Source of the DNA: Psychrobacillus faecigallinarum
GTDB taxonomy: Bacteria; Bacillota; Bacilli; Bacillales_A; Planococcaceae
Direction: 5' to 3'
Length of the DNA: 64,000 nucleotides
Assembly: GCF_014836595.1 (NCBI RefSeq)
Contig: NZ_JACSQO010000008.1
Location: 128,019 to 192,018, forward strand
How positions within the stretch are numbered: position 1 is the stretch's first letter; the number at the start of each line of letters is the position of its first letter. Position numbers and translations under genes: made by a program. Positions 50,018 through 58,247 of this stretch are shown piece after piece. Below the pieces are notes generated by a model that worked only from the letters and a program-made list of their open reading frames with translations, did not search any database and had not been told where the DNA came from.

Positions 50018-50536
50018 ATGGTTTTATTAAAAAATCAACTGGTGAAGGTGGAGATTATTATTAGACAACTTATAGTTATTTTAATGGTTATAGCTGTTTT
50101 TTTCATATCTGCTTGTAATGAAAAGGATAATATTGACCATTTCTCTTCTAAAGAAGAAACTATGGAACATTTTGTTCAGAATGAAAATATTAAAGGGAAT
50201 ATTGATTTAATTACAACGACAAATGATGAAAGTTTATTAGTAGTACAGTCAAGTGGAAATACATATTTCGTCGGTGAATTAGTGGAGGACAAGGAAGGAT
50301 ATTACGCTAAGAGAATATCAGACAATGTTGAAATGACAATAGGTGCAAGTTGGGAACTAAATACAATGGATAAGAATGAGTACACTATATTTTTTGAAAA
50401 GAACAAAGAAGATGCGAATTACATACAGTTCTCTAATGGAGAATATGATATCTCGCTTGTAGAGGGACATACGATAAGGGAAAACACCTTTGCTTTAACA
50501 AGTGCGATAAAGGAAGTTGAAATAGTAAAAGATTAA
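50018..50536 (+). CDS. Small lipoprotein of unknown function
   Basis: 172 aa from the ATG at 50018. A lipoprotein signal (RQLIVILMVIAVFFISAC, lipobox ISAC) lies at residues 16-33, so the true start is probably internal. GGTGGAG at 50046-50052 would serve an ATT at 50060, giving (M)RQLIVIL, or the GTG codons at 50042-50048 may be used. The mature domain is acidic with beta strands (ESLLVVQSSGNTYFVGELVE, YTIFFEKNKEDANYIQFSNG). Function unknown. Its TAA is directly followed by a core-site repeat and another lies 9 nt before its ATG, so gene plus site form a 555-bp unit. Confidence 0.7.
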   Translation: MVLLKNQLVKVEIIIRQLIVILMVIAVFFISACNEKDNIDHFSSKEETMEHFVQNENIKGNIDLITTTNDESLLVVQSSGNTYFVGELVEDKEGYYAKRISDNVEMTIGASWELNTMDKNEYTIFFEKNKEDANYIQFSNGEYDISLVEGHTIRENTFALTSAIKEVEIVKD

Positions 50537-50562
50537 TTCGACTAACGGGTGCTTTACTTCAA
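50537..50562 (+). repeat. Core-site repeat
   Basis: TTCGACTAA, centre CGGGTGCT, TTACTTCAA, starting at the first base after the lipoprotein stop codon. Confidence 0.85.
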
Positions 50563-50627
50563 GAAGGAAATACTTATTTGGAATCTATTCATGCTGACTT
50601 TCGTATATAGTCCGAGGGGGAATATTT

Positions 50628-50843
50628 TTGAAAAATACAAAGTTAAGAATCGCATGGATTATTCCTAATGTATTTTGTTACTTGATGCTATTTGGATTAT
50701 CCATTTGGACAGTGTCTAACAGCGAAGGGTTAGAAGAAATCAATAGATTATCACTTTACGTTATATTTATGCTTTTACTTTTCTTAGTATCAGTTTTCGG
50801 AAGTTACCGAATTTGGACATGGATAAAAGAAGGTAAAATATAA
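50628..50843 (+). CDS. Small two-span membrane protein (71 aa)
   Basis: IAWIIPNVFCYLMLFGLSIW and LSLYVIFMLLLFLVSVFGSY are two membrane spans, joined by NSEGLEEINR and ended by WIKEGKI. The start is TTG with GAGGGGG 7 nt upstream. Not recognised. It lies between two core-site repeats 291 bp apart and is the smallest complete gene-plus-site unit in the array. Confidence 0.7.
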   Translation: MKNTKLRIAWIIPNVFCYLMLFGLSIWTVSNSEGLEEINRLSLYVIFMLLLFLVSVFGSYRIWTWIKEGKI

Positions 50844-50853
50844 AAAATTCTTA

Positions 50854-50879
50854 TTAAGCTAACGGGTGCTTTACTTAAA
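50854..50879 (+). repeat. Core-site repeat, last copy
   Basis: TTAAGCTAA, centre CGGGTGCT, TTACTTAAA, 10 nt after the stop of the 71-aa gene. No copy is found beyond it towards glmS. Confidence 0.85.
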
Positions 50880-50936
50880 GATTCGATTTCCGAAATAATC
50901 AAAATTAATTATAATAACCAAACTGAAATTAATAAT

Positions 50937-50983
50937 AAACCAACTATGTCGAACATTCTTTGTTTCAAAACAGTTGGTTTTTT
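50937..50983 (+). terminator. Terminator at the array end
   Basis: AAACCAACT and AGTTGGTTT (50937-50945, 50972-50980) enclose a 26-nt loop and are followed by TTT. Confidence 0.6.
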
Positions 50984-51057
50984 CTGTGTATAATCAGTGT
51001 TTGTAACTTACTATTATCTTAAATTTCACTTTTTTAAATATCCTAAAATAATTTAAA

Positions 51058-51098
51058 TGCAAAATAAAAGAACTGGTTAGTATATCTAACCAGTTCTT
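51058..51098 (-). terminator. Probable glmS terminator
   Basis: AAGAACTGGTTAG and its complement form a 13-bp stem with a TATAT loop; the minus-strand exit is TTTTATTTT. It lies 110 nt past the glmS stop, behind the tandem repeats. Confidence 0.8.
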
Positions 51099-51177
51099 AC
51101 GTCACGACTAAGTTACCTACGTCATGATTGAGTTATCTATGTCACGACTGAGATATTTACGTCACGAGTGAGTTATT
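51098..51177. repeat. Four 20-bp tandem repeats behind glmS
   Basis: Units begin at 51098, 51118, 51138 and 51158; consensus TACGTCACGACTGAGTTATC. Each pair differs by two to six bases. They lie between the glmS stop and its terminator, so they are transcribed. Confidence 0.9.
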
Positions 51178-51211
51178 TGAGGACAATAACCTAAAAATTT
51201 ATTTAACCCTA

Positions 51212-53014
51212 TTACTCAACCGTAACAGATTTTGCCAAGTTTCTTGGTTTATCCACGTCACAGTCTCTGTGTAGAGCAGCGTAGTAGCTGATTAGCTGTA
51301 ATGGGATTACGGCTACTAGTGGAGCTAAGAATTCGTGTACTTTAGGAAGTACGAAGCGGTCGCCTTCTTCCTCATGGCCCTCCATTGCGATAATACATGG
51401 GTTAGCGCCACGTGCCACTACTTCTTTTACGTTACCACGAACATTTAAGCTTACAGCCTTCTGTGTTGCTAAAGCGATTACTGGTGTGCCGTCTTCGATA
51501 AGGGCGATTGTACCATGCTTTAATTCTCCGCCAGCGAAGCCTTCTGCTTGTATATAAGAGATTTCCTTGAGCTTTAAAGCACCTTCTAAGCTTACATAGA
51601 AGTCCACATTTCTTCCGATGAAGAAAGCGTTTCTTGTAGTAGAAAGGTATTCTGCTGCAATCTCTTCTAGCTCTTCTTTAGTGTCTACAATCGCTTGAAC
51701 CGCATTTGCTACAATTCCAAGCTCCTTCACAACATCAAAGTCTAACTCTTTGCCTTGTGACTTAGCAAATACAGAGGCAGTTACCATAAGTACTGCTACT
51801 TGTGCCACATAAGCTTTTGTAGAGGCTACAGCTATTTCTGGACCAGCATGAAGTAATAACGTGTGGTCTGCTTCACGGGAAAGCGTAGAGCCTGGTACGT
51901 TAGTTACGGTTAGTGTTGGATAACCTTTTTCTTTGATTTTCACTAATACTTGGCGGCTATCTGCTGTTTCGCCAGATTGCGTGATGAAGATAAATAAAGG
52001 TTTTTTTGAAAGTAGAGGCATATTGTATCCAAATTCACTAGAGATATGCACCTCTACTGGAATACCAGCAATTTTCTCGAAGTATTCTTTACCGATTAAA
52101 CCAGCGTGATAGCTAGTTCCCGCTGCAATAATGTACAAGCGGTCTGCTTCTTTTAGAGCATCTAAAATTGCAGAGTCAATAGTAAGCTCACCTTGTTCAT
52201 TTTGATATGCTTGTATAATTTTACGAAGAACAGCTGGCTGCTCATCAATCTCTTTTAACATATAGTGAGGGTAAGTCCCTTTTTCAATATCACTCATGTC
52301 TAGCTCTGCTTTGTAAGGAGCACGCTCTACCTTTGTACCATCAAGTGTTTGGATTTCCACTGATTCCTTGCGCACGATTACGATTTCTTGGTCATGAAGC
52401 TCTACGTATTGCTCTGTTACTTGTAGCATAGCCATTGCGTCAGAAGCAACTACGTTAAATCCTTCTCCTACACCTACAAGAAGTGGAGATTTGTTTTTAG
52501 CTACATAGATCGTGTTTTCATCTTCATTGTCTATCAATGCGATTGCATAAGAACCATGGATTAAGTGTAATGTTTTTCTTAGCGCATCCACCGTAGATAG
52601 ACCGTCTTTTGAGAAACGTTCGATTAACTGAACGATAACCTCCGTATCTGTATCAGAAGCCATTTCAACGTCTGCTAAATAAGCTTTTTTCAGTAAATGA
52701 TAGTTTTCGATTACACCATTATGCACTAGTGTAAAGCGTTTTGTTGTACTTTGATGAGGGTGAGCATTTTCTTGGTTTGGAACACCGTGAGTTGCCCAGC
52801 GAGTATGACCAATTCCTAGATTTGCACTTACATCTCCATCTACCGCTTCACGTAAATCTGCGATACGTCCTTTTTCCTTAAATACCATTACTCCGTCTTC
52901 ATTTAAAACTGCAATTCCCGCAGAATCATATCCACGGTACTCTAATTTTTCTAAGCCTTTTAATAAAATTTCTTTCGCATCGTTTTCACCGATATATCCT
53001 ACAATTCCACACAT
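51212..53014 (-). CDS. glmS: Glutamine-fructose-6-phosphate aminotransferase
   Basis: A 600-aa cytosolic enzyme that makes glucosamine-6-phosphate from fructose-6-phosphate and glutamine, the first step of UDP-GlcNAc synthesis. The N-terminal Cys2 nucleophile is in [18 protein letters not shown] and [10 protein letters not shown] belong to the glutaminase domain. Two SIS domains follow ([49 protein letters not shown]), ending [18 protein letters not shown] is 8 nt before the ATG. A glmS ribozyme precedes it. Confidence 0.98.
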   Translation of the reverse strand: MCGIVGYIGENDAKEILLKGLEKLEYRGYDSAGIAVLNEDGVMVFKEKGRIADLREAVDGDVSANLGIGHTRWATHGVPNQENAHPHQSTTKRFTLVHNGVIENYHLLKKAYLADVEMASDTDTEVIVQLIERFSKDGLSTVDALRKTLHLIHGSYAIALIDNEDENTIYVAKNKSPLLVGVGEGFNVVASDAMAMLQVTEQYVELHDQEIVIVRKESVEIQTLDGTKVERAPYKAELDMSDIEKGTYPHYMLKEIDEQPAVLRKIIQAYQNEQGELTIDSAILDALKEADRLYIIAAGTSYHAGLIGKEYFEKIAGIPVEVHISSEFGYNMPLLSKKPLFIFITQSGETADSRQVLVKIKEKGYPTLTVTNVPGSTLSREADHTLLLHAGPEIAVASTKAYVAQVAVLMVTASVFAKSQGKELDFDVVKELGIVANAVQAIVDTKEELEEIAAEYLSTTRNAFFIGRNVDFYVSLEGALKLKEISYIQAEGFAGGELKHGTIALIEDGTPVIALATQKAVSLNVRGNVKEVVARGANPCIIAMEGHEEEGDRFVLPKVHEFLAPLVAVIPLQLISYYAALHRDCDVDKPRNLAKSVTVE

Positions 53015-53144
53015 AATTTATATTCCTCCGTTATCATTCATGTCAAAATAAGCATATTGAAAAGCTTGCCTTAGCGATAAAACGCCTGTGGAAACACACA
53101 TAATCTATGCGATACCACTATTGCGCTTATCCTAAACATCTTTC

Positions 53145-53330
53145 ACATACACATACCTATTAAGCTAAGAATGCCTTCTTTTCCCTTTTGTCATTCAATC
53201 ACTTGAATGGTTTATGAAAAAGAATTACAACCGGGCAAATACGGTCGGGAGGCATCCGCCGAAATATCGATAACCTCCACCTCGTCTGCTGAAGATTCGT
53301 TTCGTCCAATTTCTTCAGCTCAGGCGCTAT
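53145..53330 (-). ncRNA. glmS ribozyme-riboswitch
   Basis: On the minus strand the element starts at AT-A/GCGCCTG (cleavage expected between 53328 and 53327). It continues GACGAGGTGGAGGTTATCGA, then TTTCGGCGGATGCCTCCCG, GGTTGTAATTCTTT and GCTTAATAGGTATGTGT. These are the conserved blocks of the self-cleaving glmS ribozyme, in order and at usual spacing. Glucosamine-6-phosphate acts as cofactor, so cleavage of the leader lowers glmS expression when the product is abundant. Confidence 0.95.
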
Positions 53331-53482
53331 AATTGTTTTCCTGCTTTTAACGCGTTACCTATCCTTCCTTTCTACGCGGTTACCAGTATTCTAATATAAT
53401 GTAACTCCATCATTATATCTTCTCATTATATGTGAGTCAATCGAAACCACAAGGCCAAAAGTACCAAGAAATGTATAAATGA

Positions 53483-53513
53483 AGAAAGAGACCTATCGCT
53501 AATGGTCTCTTTT
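53483..53513. terminator. Terminator of the peptide/chromate cluster
   Basis: AAAGAGACC and GGTCTCTTT (53485-53493, 53504-53512), next to the stop at 53516. Confidence 0.8.
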
Positions 53514-53515
53514 AC

Positions 53516-54043
53516 TCATACAATAACTGCTCCGTAAGCAAGCGCTATTATGATAACAAATGCAGGATGTAGTTCTACCTTCTCTAAAAGCAAATAGCTT
53601 CCTACTATTAAGATAAGAGTTGATATTATACCAATCCCATCTAATGATTCTTGTGCAAACTGGATAGTCATTACACCTAGTAATACAGCGATTACTGGTC
53701 TTATCAGCTTTGTAAGGTTTTTGACTTCCGGCGCTTCTTTATATTTTAATAGAACAGCCATCATACTAATCATGAGTATTAAGGAGGGTGCGACAGTCGC
53801 AAAAAGAGCAATAGTTGCCCCTAATATTCCGCCCTCTGCATATCCAATATAGCCTGCCATTTTTGTAGCTATTGGTCCAGGTAATGAGTTTCCAAGGGCT
53901 ACAACCTCACTAAATTCCTGAGTTGTCATCCACTCATAGTTTTCAACTACCTCATGCTCTATCAATGGAATAGAGGCAGGGCCACCGCCATAGCCCAATA
54001 TACCTGGAATAAAAAATGCTAAAAACAATTGCCAGTAAATCAC
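53516..54043 (-). CDS. Chromate transporter family protein, second half (YwrA-type)
   Basis: A 175-aa membrane protein with one CHR domain. GYGGGPASIPLIEHEVVENY and VALGNSLPGPIATKMAGYIG are the family signatures. It forms a pair of short CHR proteins with the next gene, comparable to YwrA/YwrB of B. subtilis, which together equal a full-length transporter. The start is GTG, overlapping the TGA of its partner by 4 nt, with AGGAGGGG 6 nt upstream. The exported anion may be chromate or something else. Confidence 0.9.
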   Translation of the reverse strand: MIYWQLFLAFFIPGILGYGGGPASIPLIEHEVVENYEWMTTQEFSEVVALGNSLPGPIATKMAGYIGYAEGGILGATIALFATVAPSLILMISMMAVLLKYKEAPEVKNLTKLIRPVIAVLLGVMTIQFAQESLDGIGIISTLILIVGSYLLLEKVELHPAFVIIIALAYGAVIV

Positions 54044-54603
54044 TTACTTCCCCTCCTTTTTAATAGAGGGAAAAAAGCGATTGCCATACAAACTACTATG
54101 ATAATTGCTGGATGTATATGTATAAGCTCCATAAGCAATGCAGCAACAGCTATTATTAAACATGCCTGCCACCATCCAAAGGATTCTCCAGTTTTTTTGA
54201 TAAAGTCCCAGGTCATTAATGCTAACATAACTGCGACAACTGGAATAACTGCAGCTGTCATATTTTGAACTCTTGGTGAGTCCTTAAATGACTGCAGAAA
54301 TCCTAGCAGAAGAATCATCAGTATTACTGTAGGAATGACCGAAGCGATGAGTGCATTGACACAACCCCAAAAGCCAGCAATGCGATATCCGATGTAGCCT
54401 GCCATCTTGGTTGCTATTGGACCTGGCATTGTATTTGCCAGTGCTAATGTATCACCGAATTCCTCATCATCCATCCAATTATACTTCTTAACAACTTCCT
54501 GATGAACTAGGGGTATCGAGGAAGGTCCACCTCCGAATCCAAGCATACCAACTCGGAAGAATGCCCAACTTATATCTCTTTGAAGTACCGGCTTAGGACG
54601 CAC
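54040..54603 (-). CDS. Chromate transporter family protein, first half (YwrB-type)
   Basis: 187 aa with one CHR domain: GFGGGPSSIPLVHQEVVKKY and LALANTMPGPIATKMAGYIG, and five to six spans. The open frame extends into the gamma-glutamyltransferase gene. I prefer the GTG at 54603 (GGAG 9 nt upstream, family-like start VRPKPVLQRDISWAFFRVG); a GTG at 54636 overlapping the ggt stop is the alternative. It is followed by its partner with a 4-nt overlap, so both are made together. Confidence 0.88.
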   Translation of the reverse strand: MRPKPVLQRDISWAFFRVGMLGFGGGPSSIPLVHQEVVKKYNWMDDEEFGDTLALANTMPGPIATKMAGYIGYRIAGFWGCVNALIASVIPTVILMILLLGFLQSFKDSPRVQNMTAAVIPVVAVMLALMTWDFIKKTGESFGWWQACLIIAVAALLMELIHIHPAIIIVVCMAIAFFPLLKRRGSK

Positions 54604-54629
54604 AGAGCTTTTCTCCAAAGGCTGACGTT

Positions 54630-56234
54630 CTACCACGCTGCGATAGCTCCATCCGTTCGAGATTCTGTTCCCCCTTGTAGAACGCCCGTATCTGCATTTC
54701 TCCAAATAATCTGCCCACGTCCAAAGCTTCCTCCATCAGTTGCCACTTGGATATCATGCCCTTTTCTCACCAAACTTTGTACCAAATAGTTAGGGAACTC
54801 TGGCTCAACATGTACCGTTTTACCCTTCATCCACTGCCAACGAGGAATATCAAGCGTTGCTTGTGGATTTAACATATAATCTATAGTACTAGTCACTACT
54901 TGAAAATGCCCCTGTGGCTGCATATAGCCTCCCATTATGCCAAATGGCCCTACTGCTTCTCCCTCTTTCGTTAAGAATCCAGGGATAATGGTGTGGTAAG
55001 TTTTTTTACCTGGCTTCAATACGTTAGGATGTGATTCATCTAAAGAGAAGTCATGTCCTCTGTTTTGGAGAGCAATTCCTGTCCCTGGAATGACAACACC
55101 TGACCCAAAGCCCATGTAATTACTTTGAATATAAGAAACCATATTTCCTTCTTCATCGGCAGTTGCCAGATAAACCGTCCCGCCCTTTGGTAATTCATAC
55201 GGCTCTGGATCTGCTGCTTCATCTTGAATTACCTCTTTGCGTTTCTCGGCATACTCCTCTGACAATAAATGCTCGAATTTTACTGGCATTGCTTCGGGAT
55301 CTGTTATAAATGCCTGTCCATCTGTGAAAGCTAATTTCATCGATTCAATTTGCTGATGAATGGTGTGTGCACTTTGCCACTGAGGTTTATCCATCCTTTT
55401 AAATACATTTAATGCCATTAAAGCAACCATTCCTTGGCCGTTTGGTGGAATTTCCCAAACATCATAGCCCCGATAATCCACAGAAATGGGATCTACCCAC
55501 TCAGGCTGATAGGATTCCAAATCACTTTTAGAAAGATATCCTCCATGCTTCTTCATGAAACCATCAATTTGTTCAGCAATTTCTCCTTCATAAAAAGCTC
55601 TTGCTTTCGTTTCTCCGATTGCTCGGAGAGTGCTCGCATGACCTGGGGATTTCCACACTTCTCCAATTTCAGGAGGACGTCCATCTGGAGCAAACGTTTC
55701 AAACCATGCGTTATACTCCTCGGTCGTAAAGCTTGCTTTAAACTTTTTGTATGCCACCTTCCAATATTTCCCTAGTATTGGTGTCAGAGGATAGCCTTCC
55801 TCCGCGTACTGTATAGCAGGCTCTAGTACCTCCTTTAACGGTAGCTTGCCAAACCTTTCAGATAAGGCTGCCCATGCTGCTGGAACTCCGGGTACAGTTA
55901 CTGGAACTACTCCATACACAGGAACTTTTTCTAAACCTTGTGCTCTTAGCTTCTCTGCTGAAATGGATTGTGGCGCGGGGCCAGATGCATTCAAACCATG
56001 AAGCTTGTCCTTTGTCCATATTAAAGCAAAAGCATCTCCTCCGATTCCATTAGAGGTAGGTTCCAAAACTGTTAATGCAGCGGCAGTTGCAATAGCTGCA
56101 TCAATTGCATTTCCACCTTTTTTTAATATATCTAAGCCGGCCTGCGCTGCTAAAGGCTGTGATGTTGCTACCATTCCTTTTTTAGCAAATACGGTACTTC
56201 TCTTACCTGGAAATGGGTGATATAAGTAATCCAT
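54630..56234 (-). CDS. ywrD: Gamma-glutamyltransferase family protein (YwrD-like)
   Basis: A 534-aa Ntn hydrolase. The large-subunit part has ATSQPLAAQAGLDILKKGGN, TVLEPTSNGIGGDAFALIW. The autoprocessing region is PKGGTVYLATADEEGNMVSY, where Thr should become the N-terminal nucleophile of the small subunit; the family usually shows TTH here. GSGVVIPGTGIALQNRG and GGTESRTDGAIAAW follow. There is no signal peptide, so it acts in the cytosol, as expected for YwrD and unlike secreted Ggt. It stands between peptide ABC transporter genes and CHR genes, suggesting use of gamma-glutamyl peptides. Confidence 0.9.
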   Translation of the reverse strand: MDYLYHPFPGKRSTVFAKKGMVATSQPLAAQAGLDILKKGGNAIDAAIATAAALTVLEPTSNGIGGDAFALIWTKDKLHGLNASGPAPQSISAEKLRAQGLEKVPVYGVVPVTVPGVPAAWAALSERFGKLPLKEVLEPAIQYAEEGYPLTPILGKYWKVAYKKFKASFTTEEYNAWFETFAPDGRPPEIGEVWKSPGHASTLRAIGETKARAFYEGEIAEQIDGFMKKHGGYLSKSDLESYQPEWVDPISVDYRGYDVWEIPPNGQGMVALMALNVFKRMDKPQWQSAHTIHQQIESMKLAFTDGQAFITDPEAMPVKFEHLLSEEYAEKRKEVIQDEAADPEPYELPKGGTVYLATADEEGNMVSYIQSNYMGFGSGVVIPGTGIALQNRGHDFSLDESHPNVLKPGKKTYHTIIPGFLTKEGEAVGPFGIMGGYMQPQGHFQVVTSTIDYMLNPQATLDIPRWQWMKGKTVHVEPEFPNYLVQSLVRKGHDIQVATDGGSFGRGQIIWRNADTGVLQGGTESRTDGAIAAW

Positions 56235-56257
56235 GATGTGATTCCCCTTTATAAGCT

Positions 56258-57259
56258 TTAAATTTTAGTCCCTACAAAGTGACAGGCAGCAAAGTGACCT
56301 TCCTTTACCTGCTCCCATGCAGGCATATCTTTTTTACAAATATCTTGTGCTATCGGGCAACGTGTATGAAACGGACAGCCCGATGGAGGATTGGCTGGGT
56401 TAGGAAGGTCCCCTTGAAGTCGAATACGTTTCGAACTTCGATTTACCGAAGGACGTGGAATAGCGGACAGCAACGCCTGAGTATAAGGATGCGTTGGATT
56501 TTTAAATAAGTCCTCTACTGTACCAAGTTCTACCGTATTACCTAAATACATAACTAGCACTCGGTCGCAAAAATAGCGAACTACTCCTAGATCATGAGAG
56601 ATGAATAAATAAGACAGCTGGTATTTTTGTTGAAGAGTTTTTAATAGTTTTAAAACTTGAGCTTGAACAGATACATCTAAAGCAGAAACAGCTTCATCAC
56701 ATATAACAAAGGAAGGATTTAAGGCGATAGCTCTAGCTATCCCAATCCTTTGACGCTGCCCACCACTAAATTCGTGAGGATAACGTTCGTAATGCTCCTC
56801 TCTAAGCCCTACTTCATTTAGGAGGTCTATTACAGCATTACGCCTTTCTATTTTGGATAAGTTCGTATGCATAACAAAGACCTCTTCTAATGCATGCCCA
56901 ATTCTCTGTCTAGGATTTAGGGATGCAAAAGGGTCCTGAAAAATCATCTGCATTTCCTTAACAAACTTTAACTTCTCTTTTCTCTTAAGGTTTTGAATTT
57001 CTTTTTCCTTAAATATTACTTTTCCAGCTGTCAGTTCCTCTAATCCTAAGATGGCTCTACCTAAGGTAGATTTGCCACAACCTGATTCTCCAACTACCCC
57101 AAGGCTTTCTCCTTCATATAACTTAAGGTTTACCTCTTGAACTGCCTGCACATGACCTTGAACTCTCTTTAATATCCCGCCTTTAATAGGGAAATATTTT
57201 TTAACTCCATTTAATTCAAGGAGGACCTTCTGATCAGTTTTGGGTGACAAGTTGACCAT
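56258..57259 (-). CDS. Peptide ABC transporter ATP-binding protein (DppF/OppF-like)
   Basis: A 333-aa ATPase. Walker A is [14 protein letters not shown], the signature HEFSGGQRQRIGIARAI, Walker B FVICDEAVSALD and the H-loop LFISHDLGV. The C-terminal oligopeptide motif ends in a Cys-rich segment (GCPFHTRCPIAQDICKK) that often binds an iron-sulfur cluster in this subfamily. It overlaps the upstream ATPase gene by 26 nt. Confidence 0.93.
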   Translation of the reverse strand: MVNLSPKTDQKVLLELNGVKKYFPIKGGILKRVQGHVQAVQEVNLKLYEGESLGVVGESGCGKSTLGRAILGLEELTAGKVIFKEKEIQNLKRKEKLKFVKEMQMIFQDPFASLNPRQRIGHALEEVFVMHTNLSKIERRNAVIDLLNEVGLREEHYERYPHEFSGGQRQRIGIARAIALNPSFVICDEAVSALDVSVQAQVLKLLKTLQQKYQLSYLFISHDLGVVRYFCDRVLVMYLGNTVELGTVEDLFKNPTHPYTQALLSAIPRPSVNRSSKRIRLQGDLPNPANPPSGCPFHTRCPIAQDICKKDMPAWEQVKEGHFAACHFVGTKI

Positions 57260-58238
57260 TTTTTACTTCCTCCTCTTCGTATAACCAGCAACTTACCATG
57301 TGGCCCTGCTCGTCATTTATCTCTGGTGGTGCCAGCTCTTTACACTTTGCGGTGGCAAACTTACAACGTGGGTGAAATCTGCAACCTTGAATTTTCTCCT
57401 GCAGACTTGGAAGAGAGCCAGGAATAGGCTCTAATTCAAAATCAGGATCGTCTACATTTGGCACAGAGTTTAAAAGTCCTTGAGTATACGGGTGTTTTGG
57501 ATTTTTGAAGATATCTTCTACCATGCCTTCCTCAACCTTCTTGCCTGCATACATCACCATAACCTTATCCGCTACCTCAGCTACTACTCCCATGTCATGT
57601 GTAATGAGCATGATGCCCATATTTAGCTTTTCCTTTAACTCATTGATGAGGTCTAATATTTGGGCTTGTATTGTCACGTCTAATGCTGTTGTAGGTTCGT
57701 CCGCAATAAGTAAACCAGGATGGCATGAGAGAGCAATTGCAATCATAACCCGCTGTCTCATTCCTCCGCTCAGCTCATGGGGATACTGACTCATCCGTTT
57801 TTCAGGATAAGGGATTCCTACTTGGTTTAGCAGATCAATACCTTGTTTGTGTGCCTCCGATTTAGATAATCCATGATGAAGCATTAAAGGCTCTCTCAAT
57901 TGGTATCCCACTGTCAATACTGGATTGAGTGCTGTCATCGGCTCTTGGAAAATCATCGAGATCTTATTGCCCCGCATCTTTCTCAATTCTTCGTATGGAA
58001 GGCTTTGAATTTCTTTTCCCTCATACTTGACTTGACCTGCAGCGATTTTACCATTGCTTGGCAAAAGACCAATGACTGACAAGGATGTAATACTCTTACC
58101 ACAGCCGGACTCACCAACGATGCACAGTGTTTCTCCTTTTGAAACAGAAAAGGAGACATCTCGCACGGCTTGAACATTACCGTCTGCCGTGCGAAATTCA
58201 GTTACTAAATTGTTCACTTCTAATAATGTCTCCCTCAT
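57234..58238 (-). CDS. Peptide ABC transporter ATP-binding protein (DppD/OppD-like)
   Basis: 334 aa. Walker A is [15 protein letters not shown], the signature [17 protein letters not shown], Walker [17 protein letters not shown] and the H-loop [10 protein letters not shown] Cys-containing C-terminal motif ([15 protein letters not shown]) matches its partner. The two ATPases are expected to form a heterodimer on the DppB/DppC permeases. Confidence 0.93.
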   Translation of the reverse strand: MRETLLEVNNLVTEFRTADGNVQAVRDVSFSVSKGETLCIVGESGCGKSITSLSVIGLLPSNGKIAAGQVKYEGKEIQSLPYEELRKMRGNKISMIFQEPMTALNPVLTVGYQLREPLMLHHGLSKSEAHKQGIDLLNQVGIPYPEKRMSQYPHELSGGMRQRVMIAIALSCHPGLLIADEPTTALDVTIQAQILDLINELKEKLNMGIMLITHDMGVVAEVADKVMVMYAGKKVEEGMVEDIFKNPKHPYTQGLLNSVPNVDDPDFELEPIPGSLPSLQEKIQGCRFHPRCKFATAKCKELAPPEINDEQGHMVSCWLYEEEEVKNGQLVTQN

Positions 58239-58247
58239 CAGATATAC

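Noticed and set aside
35957..50879. Classical integron
   Set aside because: The sites lack the paired inverted R/L boxes of attC, and the recombinase lacks the extra region of IntI. Only the cassette logic is similar.
51098..51177. CRISPR array
   Set aside because: The 20-bp units are directly adjacent with no unique spacers, and no cas genes are present.
51068..51211. Tn7 insertion behind glmS
   Set aside because: The location fits, but no tnsABCD genes or terminal repeats with a 5-bp duplication are seen in the window.
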